Shown here: piece after piece, positions 53,869 to 63,506 of the stretch
How the letters are laid out: every line of letters starts with the position of its first letter
Position numbering within the stretch: position 1 is the stretch's first letter
Source: an uncultured Tenacibaculum sp.
Lineage (GTDB): Bacteria; Bacteroidota; Bacteroidia; Flavobacteriales; Flavobacteriaceae
Assembly: GCF_947498805.1 (NCBI RefSeq)
Contig: NZ_CANMLT010000002.1
Coordinates: forward strand, 372,001 to 436,000
DNA length: 64,000 nucleotides
Direction of reading: 5' to 3'
The notes under the pieces: model-generated
Seen by the model: only the letters and a program-made list of their open reading frames with translations
Database searches by the model: none
What the model was told of the DNA's origin: nothing
Made by a program: the position numbers and the translations under genes

Positions 53869-54747
53869 ATGATTTTACTAGACGGTAAAAAAACTTCAGC
53901 AGACATTAAAGAAGAAATTGCTTTAGAAGTAATAGAATTAAAAAATCAAGACAAAAAAGTTCCGCATTTAGCTGCTGTTATTGTAGGTAGCGATGGTGCT
54001 AGTTTAACTTATGTAAATGCAAAAGTAAAAGCTTGTGAACGTGTAGGGTTTGAATCTACTTTAATTCGTTTGCCAGAAGAAACAACTGAAGAAGAATTAC
54101 TAAATGAAATTAATATTTTAAATGTAGACAATGATATTGACGGATTTATAGTACAACTTCCCCTACCCGATCATATTGATGAACAAAAAGTTTTAATGGC
54201 TGTAGATCCAGATAAAGATGTTGATGGTTTTCACCCTATGAATGTAGGTAAATTAGCTTTAAACTTACCAACCTTTATTTCAGCAACTCCTTTCGGGATT
54301 TTAGAATTATTAGACAGATATAATGTTGAAACTTCAGGGAAAAACGTAGTAGTTATTGGACGTAGTCATATTGTAGGAAGTCCTATGAGTATATTACTTT
54401 CTCAAAAAAGAAAAGTTGGAAATGCAACCGTTACTTTAACCCATAGTAGAACTAAAGACCTTGCTAAGGTTACTAAGGAAGCTGATATTATTGTAGCAGC
54501 TTTAGGGATACCTGAATTTTTAAAAGGTGACATGGTTAAAAATGGTGTTGTTATTATAGATGTAGGAATTACACGTGTTGCAGATGCTTCAAAGAAAAAT
54601 GGATTCCGTTTAGTTGGAGATGTTGCTTTTAACGAAGTTTCTGAAAAAGCTTCTCACATCACTCCAGTTCCTGGCGGGGTTGGACCAATGACGATTGCCA
54701 TGTTGTTAAAAAACACATTGCTCGCATGTGAGCGAAGAAATTCTTAA
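53869..54747 (+). CDS. folD: Bifunctional methylenetetrahydrofolate dehydrogenase/cyclohydrolase
   Basis: The 292-aa FolD has the conserved [13 protein letters not shown] (catalytic Lys), [30 protein letters not shown] (NADP site) and [15 protein letters not shown] motifs. It interconverts methylene-, methenyl- and 10-formyl-tetrahydrofolate in one-carbon metabolism. It follows ffh by 74 nt and ends in a strong terminator. Confidence 0.96.
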   Translation: MILLDGKKTSADIKEEIALEVIELKNQDKKVPHLAAVIVGSDGASLTYVNAKVKACERVGFESTLIRLPEETTEEELLNEINILNVDNDIDGFIVQLPLPDHIDEQKVLMAVDPDKDVDGFHPMNVGKLALNLPTFISATPFGILELLDRYNVETSGKNVVVIGRSHIVGSPMSILLSQKRKVGNATVTLTHSRTKDLAKVTKEADIIVAALGIPEFLKGDMVKNGVVIIDVGITRVADASKKNGFRLVGDVAFNEVSEKASHITPVPGGVGPMTIAMLLKNTLLACERRNS

Positions 54748-54750
54748 AAT

Positions 54751-54785
54751 AAAAAAAACTCCAAGTTGAACTTGGAGTTTTTTTT
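54751..54785. terminator. Bidirectional terminator between folD and pepE
   Basis: AAAAAAAACTCCAAG / CTTGGAGTTTTTTTT stem; its end touches the stop codon of the minus-strand gene. Confidence 0.88.
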
Positions 54786-55494
54786 ATTTGAAATATTGTC
54801 CTATTTCTTCATTTGAATTCAATTCTTCTGGAACTTTATTTTGCTCAAATAAACGAGCTGTTAAATCTCCTTTTAGTTTAATTGATTCTCCATTAACTTC
54901 TAACCAACTTCCTTCCCTAAGTCCTAACACAGAAGTTTCATTAAAAATATGATACTCCTTTATTCTCGTTTCACGTGTTTCTCCCATATGGGTAGAATCT
55001 GGATTCGGATCTAAATAATGAGCATTAATATTGAAAGGAATAAATTCAAAAGTTTTAAAACTAGGTGGATATACAATTGGCATATCATTCGTATTCATCA
55101 TTGTTACCCCACAAAGATTACTTCCTGCACTGGTTCCAAAATACCTAGTTCCATTCTCTACAACTTCTTTTAAATCAGTAAATACATCATTTTTATAAAT
55201 TTGATTTACTAGTTCAAAAGTATTACCTCCACCTGTAAAAATTCCTTCAGCATTCTGAAGAGCTGTTTTTGGACTATCAAACTCGTGAATACCATTAACG
55301 TATATATCAATCTTTGCAAAAGCTTTGCGAGCTATATCTGTATACTCATCATACGATATTCCTCCTGGTCTTGCATAAGGGATAAATACTATACTTTTTA
55401 CCCCTTTAAAAAACTCTGAAAGAGTTGGTAAAATATATTCTAAGTAACCACTTCCATGAACCGTAGATGTGCTTGCTATTATAAGTTTCTTCAT
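54784..55494 (-). CDS. pepE: Dipeptidase E (peptidase S51)
   Basis: The 236-aa protein carries the S51 nucleophile motif YFGTSAGSNLCGVTM near residue 120, GIFTGGGNTFELVNQ near residue 85, and NINAHYLDPNPDS with the conserved His. PepE cleaves dipeptides with N-terminal aspartate in the cytosol. All family segments are intact. Confidence 0.93.
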   Translation of the reverse strand: MKKLIIASTSTVHGSGYLEYILPTLSEFFKGVKSIVFIPYARPGGISYDEYTDIARKAFAKIDIYVNGIHEFDSPKTALQNAEGIFTGGGNTFELVNQIYKNDVFTDLKEVVENGTRYFGTSAGSNLCGVTMMNTNDMPIVYPPSFKTFEFIPFNINAHYLDPNPDSTHMGETRETRIKEYHIFNETSVLGLREGSWLEVNGESIKLKGDLTARLFEQNKVPEELNSNEEIGQYFK

Positions 55495-55564
55495 TATAAT
55501 TGTTTAAAATCAAAACTAATAATTTTAAATATATTTGCCCACTCAACTTTTTAAAAATTCAATA

Positions 55565-56095
55565 ATGAAACTCAAATCCCTTCTCTCTATTTGCGTTTTT
55601 GCCATTCTTTTTTCATGTTCTGAAACTGAACTAAAACTAAATACTAACCCTACATTAGATTTAAATGGTCAATGGAAAATAACCACAATGGAATTTTCTG
55701 AAACCTTAGAATCATCAATAAAAGGAATAACTAGTACTGAAAAGCTAGAAAATATTGGGAGCAATTTTACACTAACCTATACCTTTAACTCAACCCCTAA
55801 TGAATTAACCGCAGCAGGCTTTTTTGACTTAGAAATTATTAATGAATGGGGTAAAAAAGAATATTCTAAAGATGTAAAAGGAATTGATGGAGTTTATCCT
55901 CCTTCAAGCTGGAAATTAGAAGGAAATTTACTCACTCTAAAAACAATAGACTTCACTCAAGAAATTGAAATTAAAAGCTTTACCAAAAACACCTTAGAAT
56001 TACAATATATATATCAACGAAAAACAGTAAATACTCTAAACTCGGACTTCTCCACAAAAACCAGTGTTTACAATCTCACCTTAGAAAGAGTATAA
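55565..56095 (+). CDS. Lipocalin-like lipoprotein
   Basis: From the ATG at 55565 the product is 176 aa, with a clear lipoprotein signal (LLSICVFAILFSCSE, Cys about residue 18). I prefer this to the in-frame ATG at 55535, which would put ten polar residues before the signal. The mature part is a single beta-barrel-like domain opening with LNGQWKITTMEFSE, as in lipocalin-like DUFs of Bacteroidota. Function unknown. Confidence 0.78.
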   Translation: MKLKSLLSICVFAILFSCSETELKLNTNPTLDLNGQWKITTMEFSETLESSIKGITSTEKLENIGSNFTLTYTFNSTPNELTAAGFFDLEIINEWGKKEYSKDVKGIDGVYPPSSWKLEGNLLTLKTIDFTQEIEIKSFTKNTLELQYIYQRKTVNTLNSDFSTKTSVYNLTLERV

Positions 56096-56170
56096 AATTA
56101 GTACACTCATTGAACATTTTTTTTTAATCACAAGATCTAATACTTATCTTTAGAAGAAAATGTTCTATTT

Positions 56171-57790
56171 ATGCTTACAAAATTAGAAAAATCTACCCTT
56201 CGAAGTCAATTGTTTCGTCACTTAGATGGTATTGTTGTTTGCCCTACGGCATTTATTTTATTTGACAAGGGAATAACTACTTATTTACTAAACAAGAAGA
56301 CTGCAAGTTTAACAGCCCTAAAAACTCAATTCAAAGTCAATGATGGTTATTTGAATGTAGCCTTAAGAACATTATGCTCTCAAGGATGGTTAACCCAGGT
56401 TGTAAATAACGAAAATAACACCGTTGTATACAGTTGTAATGAGGTTTCTGAAAGTGCTTTTAAATATTTTCATTTATACAAAAAAGCTTTTGAACTCTTA
56501 AAATCCTCTCAGAATTTTAATTCTCGAAAGTTTGAATCAGAATCTTTTTATCAGCTTGAAAAATTATACAATGATTTCTCCAATAACTTTCATATAAATC
56601 TTCCTGAATCTGAAACTGAAAAAGAAATTTTATCGCAAATTCTAATGCATATTGAGGGCATTATAATTGGTCCAACCATCGTTTTATTAGGTATGAGTGG
56701 TATGTTTCATAAATACTTTATGCAAACAAAATTTAAAGCAGAAGAGTTTCATAAAGATCCTAAAAACTTTGGAAGATTATTAGATATTCTCACAAGTCTT
56801 GGATGGTTTTCTAAAACTAATAGTTCCTATGAATTTACCGACAAAGGATTGTTCTTTGCTAGAAGAGCTAGTGCATACGGAGTTACTGTTTCTTATATTC
56901 CTACCTTAAGAAAGCTTGATAAACTGATTTTTGGAAATCCTAACATATTCAGAACAGAAGGCATAGGAAATGAAGAAATTCATGTAGATAGAGAAATGAA
57001 TGTTTGGGGAAGTGGTGGTGCTCATGCGGCCTATTTTAGAGTTATTGATGAGATAATTATTAATTTGTTTAACAAACCAATACATGAGCAACCAAAAGGC
57101 ATTTTAGATGTTGGCTGTGGTAACGGTGCGTTTTTAAAACATTTATTCAATGTTATCGAAAATCAGACATCAAGAGGAAAACAACTAGAAGATCATCCTT
57201 TGTTACTTATTGGTGTAGATTATAATGAAGCTGCACTACAAATTACCCGTAGAAATTTAGTTCAAGCAGATATCTGGGCTAAAGTTATTTGGGGAGATAT
57301 TGGAAATCCGAAAGCATTATCTGAAGACTTAGAAGAGAAATATGGAATTAACTTATCCGACCTTCTTAATGTTCGAACTTTTTTAGATCATAACCGTATT
57401 TGGCAAGAACCAAACCCTGTTGAAACTTTAGTGAATACATCATCTACAGGTGCATATGCCTATAGAGGGAAACGTTTAAATAACAATCTTGTCATCGAAT
57501 CTTTAAAACAACATTTTAACAAATGGAAACCTTATATCAATAAATTTGGGTTATTGCTCATAGAATTACATACTTCTAAACCAGAGTTAGTAGCAAAAAA
57601 CATAGGAAAAACAGCTGCTACAGCATATGACGCCACTCATGGATACTCAGATCAGTATATCATTGAATTGGAGGAGTATTTGAAAGCAATGGACGCTATT
57701 GGATTGGTTTCTGAAGATATTAGCTCTAGAAAATTTCCTAATTCTGAATTAGCAACAGTTTCTATAAATCTATTTAAATCTAAGAAATAA
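56171..57790 (+). CDS. Class I SAM-dependent methyltransferase (AprA-related)
   Basis: The 539-aa protein has two winged-helix-like modules (residues about 1-100 and 150-240) followed by a Rossmann methyltransferase domain with GILDVGCGNGAFLKHL near residue 313, LIGVDYNEAAL and IWGDIGNP. The layout and the SLxDHNRxW-like FLDHNRIWQEP match methyltransferases related to AprA of polyketide pathways. No polyketide synthase genes lie nearby. The physiological substrate is unknown. Confidence 0.8.
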   Translation: MLTKLEKSTLRSQLFRHLDGIVVCPTAFILFDKGITTYLLNKKTASLTALKTQFKVNDGYLNVALRTLCSQGWLTQVVNNENNTVVYSCNEVSESAFKYFHLYKKAFELLKSSQNFNSRKFESESFYQLEKLYNDFSNNFHINLPESETEKEILSQILMHIEGIIIGPTIVLLGMSGMFHKYFMQTKFKAEEFHKDPKNFGRLLDILTSLGWFSKTNSSYEFTDKGLFFARRASAYGVTVSYIPTLRKLDKLIFGNPNIFRTEGIGNEEIHVDREMNVWGSGGAHAAYFRVIDEIIINLFNKPIHEQPKGILDVGCGNGAFLKHLFNVIENQTSRGKQLEDHPLLLIGVDYNEAALQITRRNLVQADIWAKVIWGDIGNPKALSEDLEEKYGINLSDLLNVRTFLDHNRIWQEPNPVETLVNTSSTGAYAYRGKRLNNNLVIESLKQHFNKWKPYINKFGLLLIELHTSKPELVAKNIGKTAATAYDATHGYSDQYIIELEEYLKAMDAIGLVSEDISSRKFPNSELATVSINLFKSKK

Positions 57791-57822
57791 AAAAACTGCT
57801 ACAAATACTGTAGCAGTTTTTA
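57789..57822. terminator. Bidirectional terminator after the methyltransferase gene
   Basis: AAAAACTGCTACA / TGTAGCAGTTTTT hairpin. Confidence 0.85.
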
Positions 57823-57864
57823 AAAACATATTATTTAATCATATTCCCCGTAGAGAATATCTTT

Positions 57865-60360
57865 TTATTCATTATTATCTTTTAGCGATAATAAGTTGGT
57901 AAATAACTTATACGCTCCTGGAACCCCCGCTGGAAGTTCTCTAAAGAAACTCAATCCTGTATAAACATAATTTCCTTTACCATACTTAGCTATTAATAAA
58001 CTACCTTGTTTTGGAGACTCTCCCTTATCATTCATAGAAAGTATTGGAGTATATTCTTTGCTCCATGAGTTCGGAAAATACAATCCTCTTTCTTGAACCC
58101 AACCATTGAAATCTTTATCAGTAATTTTATTAGGATATTGTAATACTAAATGTTCTTTAGCTAATAAGCTTACTTTCGCTTCTTCGTCAGTAACACGATC
58201 ACGAGATAACTTTAATTCGTATGGCGCTTTTACATCTACTCTTCTGTTGGTATTATATTGTACAATAACATTCCCTCCATTTTTAACATAGTCTAACAAA
58301 TACTTTTGTTTAAACTGTAATTCTTTTTTGGTATTGTAAGCTCTAATTCCAATTACTACTGCATCAAATTGGCTTAAATTCTGTTCTCCAATATCTCCAA
58401 TATTAATCTCTGTTACTTTATAGCCTATCTGGCGTAAACTTTCAGGAACTGCATCACCTGATCCTTGAATATATCCTATCTGAGAACCTTCTTTCTTAAT
58501 ATCTAAACGTACTACCTTTGCTTGTGATGGCAATAATACAGACTGCTTTGGTATATGGTCATAATTGATTTCTATCAATTCTTTTTCATATGTTTTCCCT
58601 TTTACAGTTGCAACAGTTTTGATATATCCTTCAGATTCTTCTGATGTTGGAGTAACTACAAAATTAACTTTTTGAATGTCTCCTTTTTGTTCTATAGAAA
58701 AAGGAATTTCCTTTGGACTTACACTCCATCCATTCGGAACATTTAATCCAACTTTTCCTGTAATTCCGTTTTTCCCTGCTCTAACTTCTACTGCAACTTT
58801 TCTAGAAGCTTTTTCAGCAAAGATTAATACTTTGTCGGTAAGCTTTGTTGTTACCTCAGGTAATACTTCAAAAGGTTCATAAATTTCCCCTTTATCTCTC
58901 TGAGAATATCTGTAAACTACTGGTTTTACAAAAGAAATTACTTCTCCTTCAATTGTTACTGTATACTTAACTTTTATAGGTCTTGCACTTTCAGGATTTC
59001 CTATTTTTGTTTTATCATTTACTTGGTACATTCCTAAAGTCCATGGAGTTTTTAACCAGTATGGAGCGGAATAATCCATAGTACCTAAAACAATTTCTTC
59101 TTTGAAATTTTGTTTTTTGTTAGGAGCTAAATCTAATTCTTTCGCGATGTTCTTACCTTCTGGTAAGATCTCAATAGAAGTTAATTCCATTGAAGTTGTA
59201 CTTCTATTTAACGCTTCAAAGTTAAGGGTTACTGAACCATTTGGCGTTGTACTAGAACTATTTGCAGAAACTTCTAAATATAATCCTGTACAAGCTTCTA
59301 TAATTTCTTTTAACTGCTTAGTCTTTATTTTTTTCCAGTGCTCATCTTTTAGTCCTTGTATCTTTTTATAGGCGTTTAACAAGCTTGGTAAATGTTTCTC
59401 TGGGTGTACAAAATCAAAGTTCTTTTCTACTTCATATAAAATATCTCCTATCTCTCCTCCTCCTTTGATACGATTCCAAGTAGTGTTTATCCCAGAAAAA
59501 ATATCGTTTTTATCTTTAGGGAAATCTCCTTTCAAAAACTCTACCCATTCAGTTTGAGTACCTCTAGTAGTAAGACGACCAAAACCTTGACATAAATGTT
59601 GACTACTTGCAATAGATGCTAATTCATTGTTAGACAAACCTTTTAACGGATAATAAACTCCTACATCCATACTCATCATCTTAGATTTATCTGCCTTTGC
59701 AAAATTCTCTCTACTTCCGTAAAACCACCAAGATGTATTAAAAAATAAACGGTTCGGTTGCCATGTTTGTGTATGCTTTAATTGCTCTGGATACTTAGTT
59801 TTATCTCCAGCTAAATCAAATGCTTCAACACTCAACATTGCTGAAGAAGTATGATGCCCATGAGTTGTTCCCGGAGTTCTATGATTAAAACGATTTATAA
59901 TTACATCAGGCTTAAAAGTTCGAATTGCCCAAACTACATCCTCAAGTACCTTTTCCTTATCCCATATCTTCAAGGTTTCATCTGGATGTTTAGAATAACC
60001 AAAATCATTGGCTCTAGAAAAACGTTGTTCTCCTCCATCTACCCCTCGAGCTGCTAATAGTTCTTGTGTTCTTATTACTCCTAACAATTCTCTAATTTCT
60101 GGACCTATCAAATTCTGTCCACCATCTCCTCTTGTTAAAGACAAATATGCCGTTCTGGCTTTCTCATGATTTGCTAAATAAGCTATTAAGCGAGTATTTT
60201 CATCATCTGGATGCGCCGCTATATATAAAGCTGAGCCTAAAAAATTAAGCTTTTGAACTTTTTCATAAATCTGATTAGAAGTAAGCTTTTGGGGCTTTTG
60301 AGCGATTATTGATGTAGTCATCAATAAAAATGAAATAAAAACAGTTATTTTTTTGTTCAT
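57865..60360 (-). CDS. PIG-L family deacetylase, large exported form
   Basis: The 831-aa protein has a signal peptide (ITVFISFLLMTTSIIAQ) and an N-terminal PIG-L/LmbE domain with LYIAAHPDDEN (metal site, near residue 45) and TTHGHHTSSAMLS (third His, near residue 165). A long C-terminal beta-sandwich region with NPCBM/NEW2-like or Ig-like strands follows, and a Rossmann-like end (FDAVVIGIRAYNTKKEL) resembling a glutamine-amidotransferase-type fold. It likely removes N-acetyl groups from an extracytoplasmic glycan or sugar. Large forms like this are frequent in Bacteroidota. Confidence 0.88.
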   Translation of the reverse strand: MNKKITVFISFLLMTTSIIAQKPQKLTSNQIYEKVQKLNFLGSALYIAAHPDDENTRLIAYLANHEKARTAYLSLTRGDGGQNLIGPEIRELLGVIRTQELLAARGVDGGEQRFSRANDFGYSKHPDETLKIWDKEKVLEDVVWAIRTFKPDVIINRFNHRTPGTTHGHHTSSAMLSVEAFDLAGDKTKYPEQLKHTQTWQPNRLFFNTSWWFYGSRENFAKADKSKMMSMDVGVYYPLKGLSNNELASIASSQHLCQGFGRLTTRGTQTEWVEFLKGDFPKDKNDIFSGINTTWNRIKGGGEIGDILYEVEKNFDFVHPEKHLPSLLNAYKKIQGLKDEHWKKIKTKQLKEIIEACTGLYLEVSANSSSTTPNGSVTLNFEALNRSTTSMELTSIEILPEGKNIAKELDLAPNKKQNFKEEIVLGTMDYSAPYWLKTPWTLGMYQVNDKTKIGNPESARPIKVKYTVTIEGEVISFVKPVVYRYSQRDKGEIYEPFEVLPEVTTKLTDKVLIFAEKASRKVAVEVRAGKNGITGKVGLNVPNGWSVSPKEIPFSIEQKGDIQKVNFVVTPTSEESEGYIKTVATVKGKTYEKELIEINYDHIPKQSVLLPSQAKVVRLDIKKEGSQIGYIQGSGDAVPESLRQIGYKVTEINIGDIGEQNLSQFDAVVIGIRAYNTKKELQFKQKYLLDYVKNGGNVIVQYNTNRRVDVKAPYELKLSRDRVTDEEAKVSLLAKEHLVLQYPNKITDKDFNGWVQERGLYFPNSWSKEYTPILSMNDKGESPKQGSLLIAKYGKGNYVYTGLSFFRELPAGVPGAYKLFTNLLSLKDNNE

Positions 60361-60437
60361 TTTTTAATATTTGATTGCCTAACAAAAATAGTTTTTTTGA
60401 CTAGCTAACCAATTAAATTAACAAAACACTAACATTT

Positions 60438-61865
60438 TTAACTTATGAAGTACTCGTCTTTAAATCCAATCAAATATAACTTTTCTTGGGCACGCGTTAC
60501 TGCTGTATATAACCATCTTAAATATTCTACAGAAGGTCCGTCAGGTAAATAAGGTTGCTCTATAAAAATGGTTTTCCATTGTCCCCCTTGTGATTTATGA
60601 CAGGTCATGGCATAAGAAAACTTTACCTGAAGTGCGTTAAAGAACTTATTTTTCTTAACTCCCATAAACTGCTTATACTTTGATTTCTCATGAGCAAAAT
60701 CTTCTTTTACTGCTTCGTATAAACGATTAGACTCTTCATAGCTTAAAGAAGGACTTTCACTAGTTAAAGTATCTAACAATAGTACCGTTTCAAAAGGTTT
60801 CATATCAGGATAATCAATCATTCTTATTTCAACCTCCGCAAACTTAAATCCATATAACTCCTTGATCGAATTAATCCTCATTACCTCGCAAATATCTCCA
60901 TTGGCAATAAAGCCAGCTGAAGAAGAGTCCTTCAACCAAAAATAATTGTTCTTAACAACCATTACATAATCTCCTACCGAGATTTCATTTTCTTGCCCTC
61001 TTATTTTGGTCCTTATTTGTTGATTATATTGATTGGCTCTTTTATTAGAACGTACAATAATTGCAGTATCTTCAACTCCAATATCGCCATCATATGCTTG
61101 TGTAATAGCATCTTGAATATCATAACCATCTTGTAAACGAACGATATCAGGGAAGTTTACATCAAATTTAAAATGCTCTGAATCATTTTGAACTAACAAA
61201 CGTAAATCGGTCGCATTCATTAGAATTCCAGAGTTTTCTTGTTGACGTACTACTTCATCCAACTCTATCTCGGTTATATCTTTATTGAATTCAAAAGAAA
61301 GTTTATCTGCCTCTAAGGCCGGACTCATTGTTAATTTAACAGGTGGCAACTGCGCTGTATCCCCAATAAAAACTATTTTACAATTCTTACCAGAATATAC
61401 ATAAGATATCAAATCATCTAATAAAGAGCCATTTTCGAACAATTTCGCGTTTTGCTTCTCATCAGAAATCATGGAAGCCTCATCAACAATAAATAAAGTA
61501 TCTGTATGCTTATTGGGTTGCATTACAAAATTTACAGCTCCACTACTCTGTTTTTTAGGGAAATAAATTTTCTTATGAATTGTATATGCTTGTTTTTTTG
61601 AATATCCCGAAATTACTTTGGCCGCCCTACCTGTAGGAGCTAATAACACTGACTTCTTACCTACTCTCCATAGATTATTTACTACCGTACTTATAATGGT
61701 TGTTTTACCTGTTCCTGCATATCCTTTTAGCAGGAATAAGGCACGGTTGTTGTTGTCAAATATAAAGTCTGTTAAAGCATCAAGAAGCTCTTGTTGCTTA
61801 TCTGTAGGTTGGTAAGGAAATTTTTGTAATAACTCTTTATAAAAAGTAGAAGCAGATTCTATCAT
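60438..61865 (-). CDS. RecD-like ATP-dependent helicase (UvrD/RecD superfamily 1)
   Basis: The 475-aa protein has Walker A FLLKGYAGTGKTTIISTV (near residue 45), Walker B LFIVDEASMI (near residue 125), GDTAQLPPVK (motif III), and the C-terminal UvrD_C_2 motif YAMTCHKSQGGQWKTIFIE. The arrangement equals a short RecD2-like helicase without the long N-terminal domain. It unwinds DNA 5' to 3' in studied relatives. It is monocistronic. Confidence 0.88.
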   Translation of the reverse strand: MIESASTFYKELLQKFPYQPTDKQQELLDALTDFIFDNNNRALFLLKGYAGTGKTTIISTVVNNLWRVGKKSVLLAPTGRAAKVISGYSKKQAYTIHKKIYFPKKQSSGAVNFVMQPNKHTDTLFIVDEASMISDEKQNAKLFENGSLLDDLISYVYSGKNCKIVFIGDTAQLPPVKLTMSPALEADKLSFEFNKDITEIELDEVVRQQENSGILMNATDLRLLVQNDSEHFKFDVNFPDIVRLQDGYDIQDAITQAYDGDIGVEDTAIIVRSNKRANQYNQQIRTKIRGQENEISVGDYVMVVKNNYFWLKDSSSAGFIANGDICEVMRINSIKELYGFKFAEVEIRMIDYPDMKPFETVLLLDTLTSESPSLSYEESNRLYEAVKEDFAHEKSKYKQFMGVKKNKFFNALQVKFSYAMTCHKSQGGQWKTIFIEQPYLPDGPSVEYLRWLYTAVTRAQEKLYLIGFKDEYFIS

Positions 61866-61968
61866 ATTTTAAATAATTCACAAAGATAAATCTATTTATA
61901 GATTATTTGTTTTTATCATTCAAAAAAAATTGTAGATTTGCGAATATCATATATTAAAAATTAAAAAA

Positions 61969-62703
61969 ATGAATTTGTTATTAATGATTTTAGCAGCTGT
62001 TGCAGTTGCAATTCTATTAGCTTTTTTAATAGTAAAATTTGTTCCATTGAAAATGAGATGGTTAGTATCTATTTTATTATTAGTAGCTTCAGGTTTTTTA
62101 GCTTATAAAATTTATGGAGGTATTATGGAACCGATATACTTTAACAAAGATAAAAAAGTACGTTACGCTAAAGTTATTGAAAACTTAAAGTTAATTCGTG
62201 ATGCTCAAGTTAAGTTCAATGAAGCAAAAGGAACTTATGCTAAAGATAAAAACCAATTAATTAATTTTATCCAAAATGACTCTTTAGCTATTACTGAAGC
62301 TAGGAATGAGCAAAAGACTGTTGAATTAGGTGGTGGTATTACTAAAGAAATTTCTGTAAGAGTAATTGATACTGTAGACTATGAGCCTGCTTCAAAATAT
62401 TTCGAAGGAAAAGATTTACAAGCAATCTTTAAAGTACCTGGAACTGACGTTGAATTTCAGATGGCTACAGGAACTGTTGAAAAGGTAGCTGGATTAAATG
62501 TACCAGTATTCGAAGCTAAGGTTAGTAAAAAGCCTATTTTAAAAGGAATGAATCCTTCTTTAATTAAGCAAGAATTAGAAGCTGTTGAAACTGATCAAAT
62601 TAAAGGAGAATTTGTATCTGTAGGTTCTTTAACTGAAGTAACTACTGGTGGTAACTGGCCTCCATACTACGATAAAGGAGAGAAAGTTGCAAAAGAAGAG
62701 TAG
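61969..62703 (+). CDS. Conserved membrane-anchored protein of unknown function
   Basis: The 244-aa protein has two adjacent transmembrane helices at its N-terminus (about residues 2-22 and 32-50), then a soluble domain with ENLKLIRDAQVKFNEAKGTYAKDKNQLINFI, a pilin-like helix pattern. A beta-rich remainder follows. No family name recognised. It overlaps the DUF3822 gene and precedes rsmD, an arrangement I associate with Flavobacteriaceae. Confidence 0.75.
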   Translation: MNLLLMILAAVAVAILLAFLIVKFVPLKMRWLVSILLLVASGFLAYKIYGGIMEPIYFNKDKKVRYAKVIENLKLIRDAQVKFNEAKGTYAKDKNQLINFIQNDSLAITEARNEQKTVELGGGITKEISVRVIDTVDYEPASKYFEGKDLQAIFKVPGTDVEFQMATGTVEKVAGLNVPVFEAKVSKKPILKGMNPSLIKQELEAVETDQIKGEFVSVGSLTEVTTGGNWPPYYDKGEKVAKEE

Positions 62704-63505
62704 AAAAAAAAGCGTTATTGCGCAACATAAAAAATTATCCATCCAATTTAGTTTGGATGGATTTTCTTTTTGTATTACTAATGATGATACAGGAGAAATT
62801 ATTGTTTTTACTGAGTATTCTTTTAAGAAACCTATTTCCTCACCAGAGCTTTTATTAACGAATCTAATAGAAGTTTTTAAGAAGGATGAAGATTTACAAC
62901 ACGAATTCAAAACTGTATTTGCTGTACATCAAAACAACCTAAGCAGTTTAGTTCCTACTCTGTACTTTGACAGAAACAATTTAAAACCTTATTTAAAGTA
63001 TTCTGTAAAAACATTAGCTACGGATTTTATTACTTACGACGAAATTGAGAATATAGCGTCAAATAATATTTACATTCCTTATGTAAATATTAATAATTTT
63101 CTATTCCAAAATTTTGGAGAGTTTGAATATAAACATCATTCAACCGTTTTAATAGAAAAGTTACTAGACCTAACTACTAATAAAGAGAAACAATTTTATG
63201 TACATGTTTCTCATAACCATATAGACATTGTCGTTTGTAATAAGGAAACGCTATTCTTATACAATTCTTTTCCCTATAAAACCAAAGAAGATTTTTTATA
63301 CTATGTTTTGTTTACCGCAGAACAATTAGAAATGGATCCAGATAAATTACAACTGTATTTGATTGGAGAAATAGAAAAAGACTCTGAGTTATTTAATATT
63401 ACTTACAATTATGTTAGAAATGTTAACTTTTTAAATAAAGAGTCTAACTTTTTTGAAGGAAGTAACGAGTTTTCAAACCATTCAAATTTTATATTAGTTT
63501 CTTAA
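62648..63505 (+). CDS. DUF3822 family protein
   Basis: This protein (285 aa from the ATG at 62648) has the DUF3822 features KLSIQFSLDGFSFCITN near its start and an actin-like/Hsp70-type alternating fold with FYVHVSHNHIDIVVCNKETLFLYNSFPYKTKEDFLYYVLF. The ATG start overlaps the previous gene by 56 nt; a TTG at 62687 gives a shorter overlap and an N-terminus closer to the family norm, so the true start is uncertain. It is almost always next to rsmD in this group, and here rsmD starts 1 nt later. Confidence 0.82.
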   Translation: MVTGLHTTIKERKLQKKSRKKSVIAQHKKLSIQFSLDGFSFCITNDDTGEIIVFTEYSFKKPISSPELLLTNLIEVFKKDEDLQHEFKTVFAVHQNNLSSLVPTLYFDRNNLKPYLKYSVKTLATDFITYDEIENIASNNIYIPYVNINNFLFQNFGEFEYKHHSTVLIEKLLDLTTNKEKQFYVHVSHNHIDIVVCNKETLFLYNSFPYKTKEDFLYYVLFTAEQLEMDPDKLQLYLIGEIEKDSELFNITYNYVRNVNFLNKESNFFEGSNEFSNHSNFILVS

Positions 63506-63506
63506 A

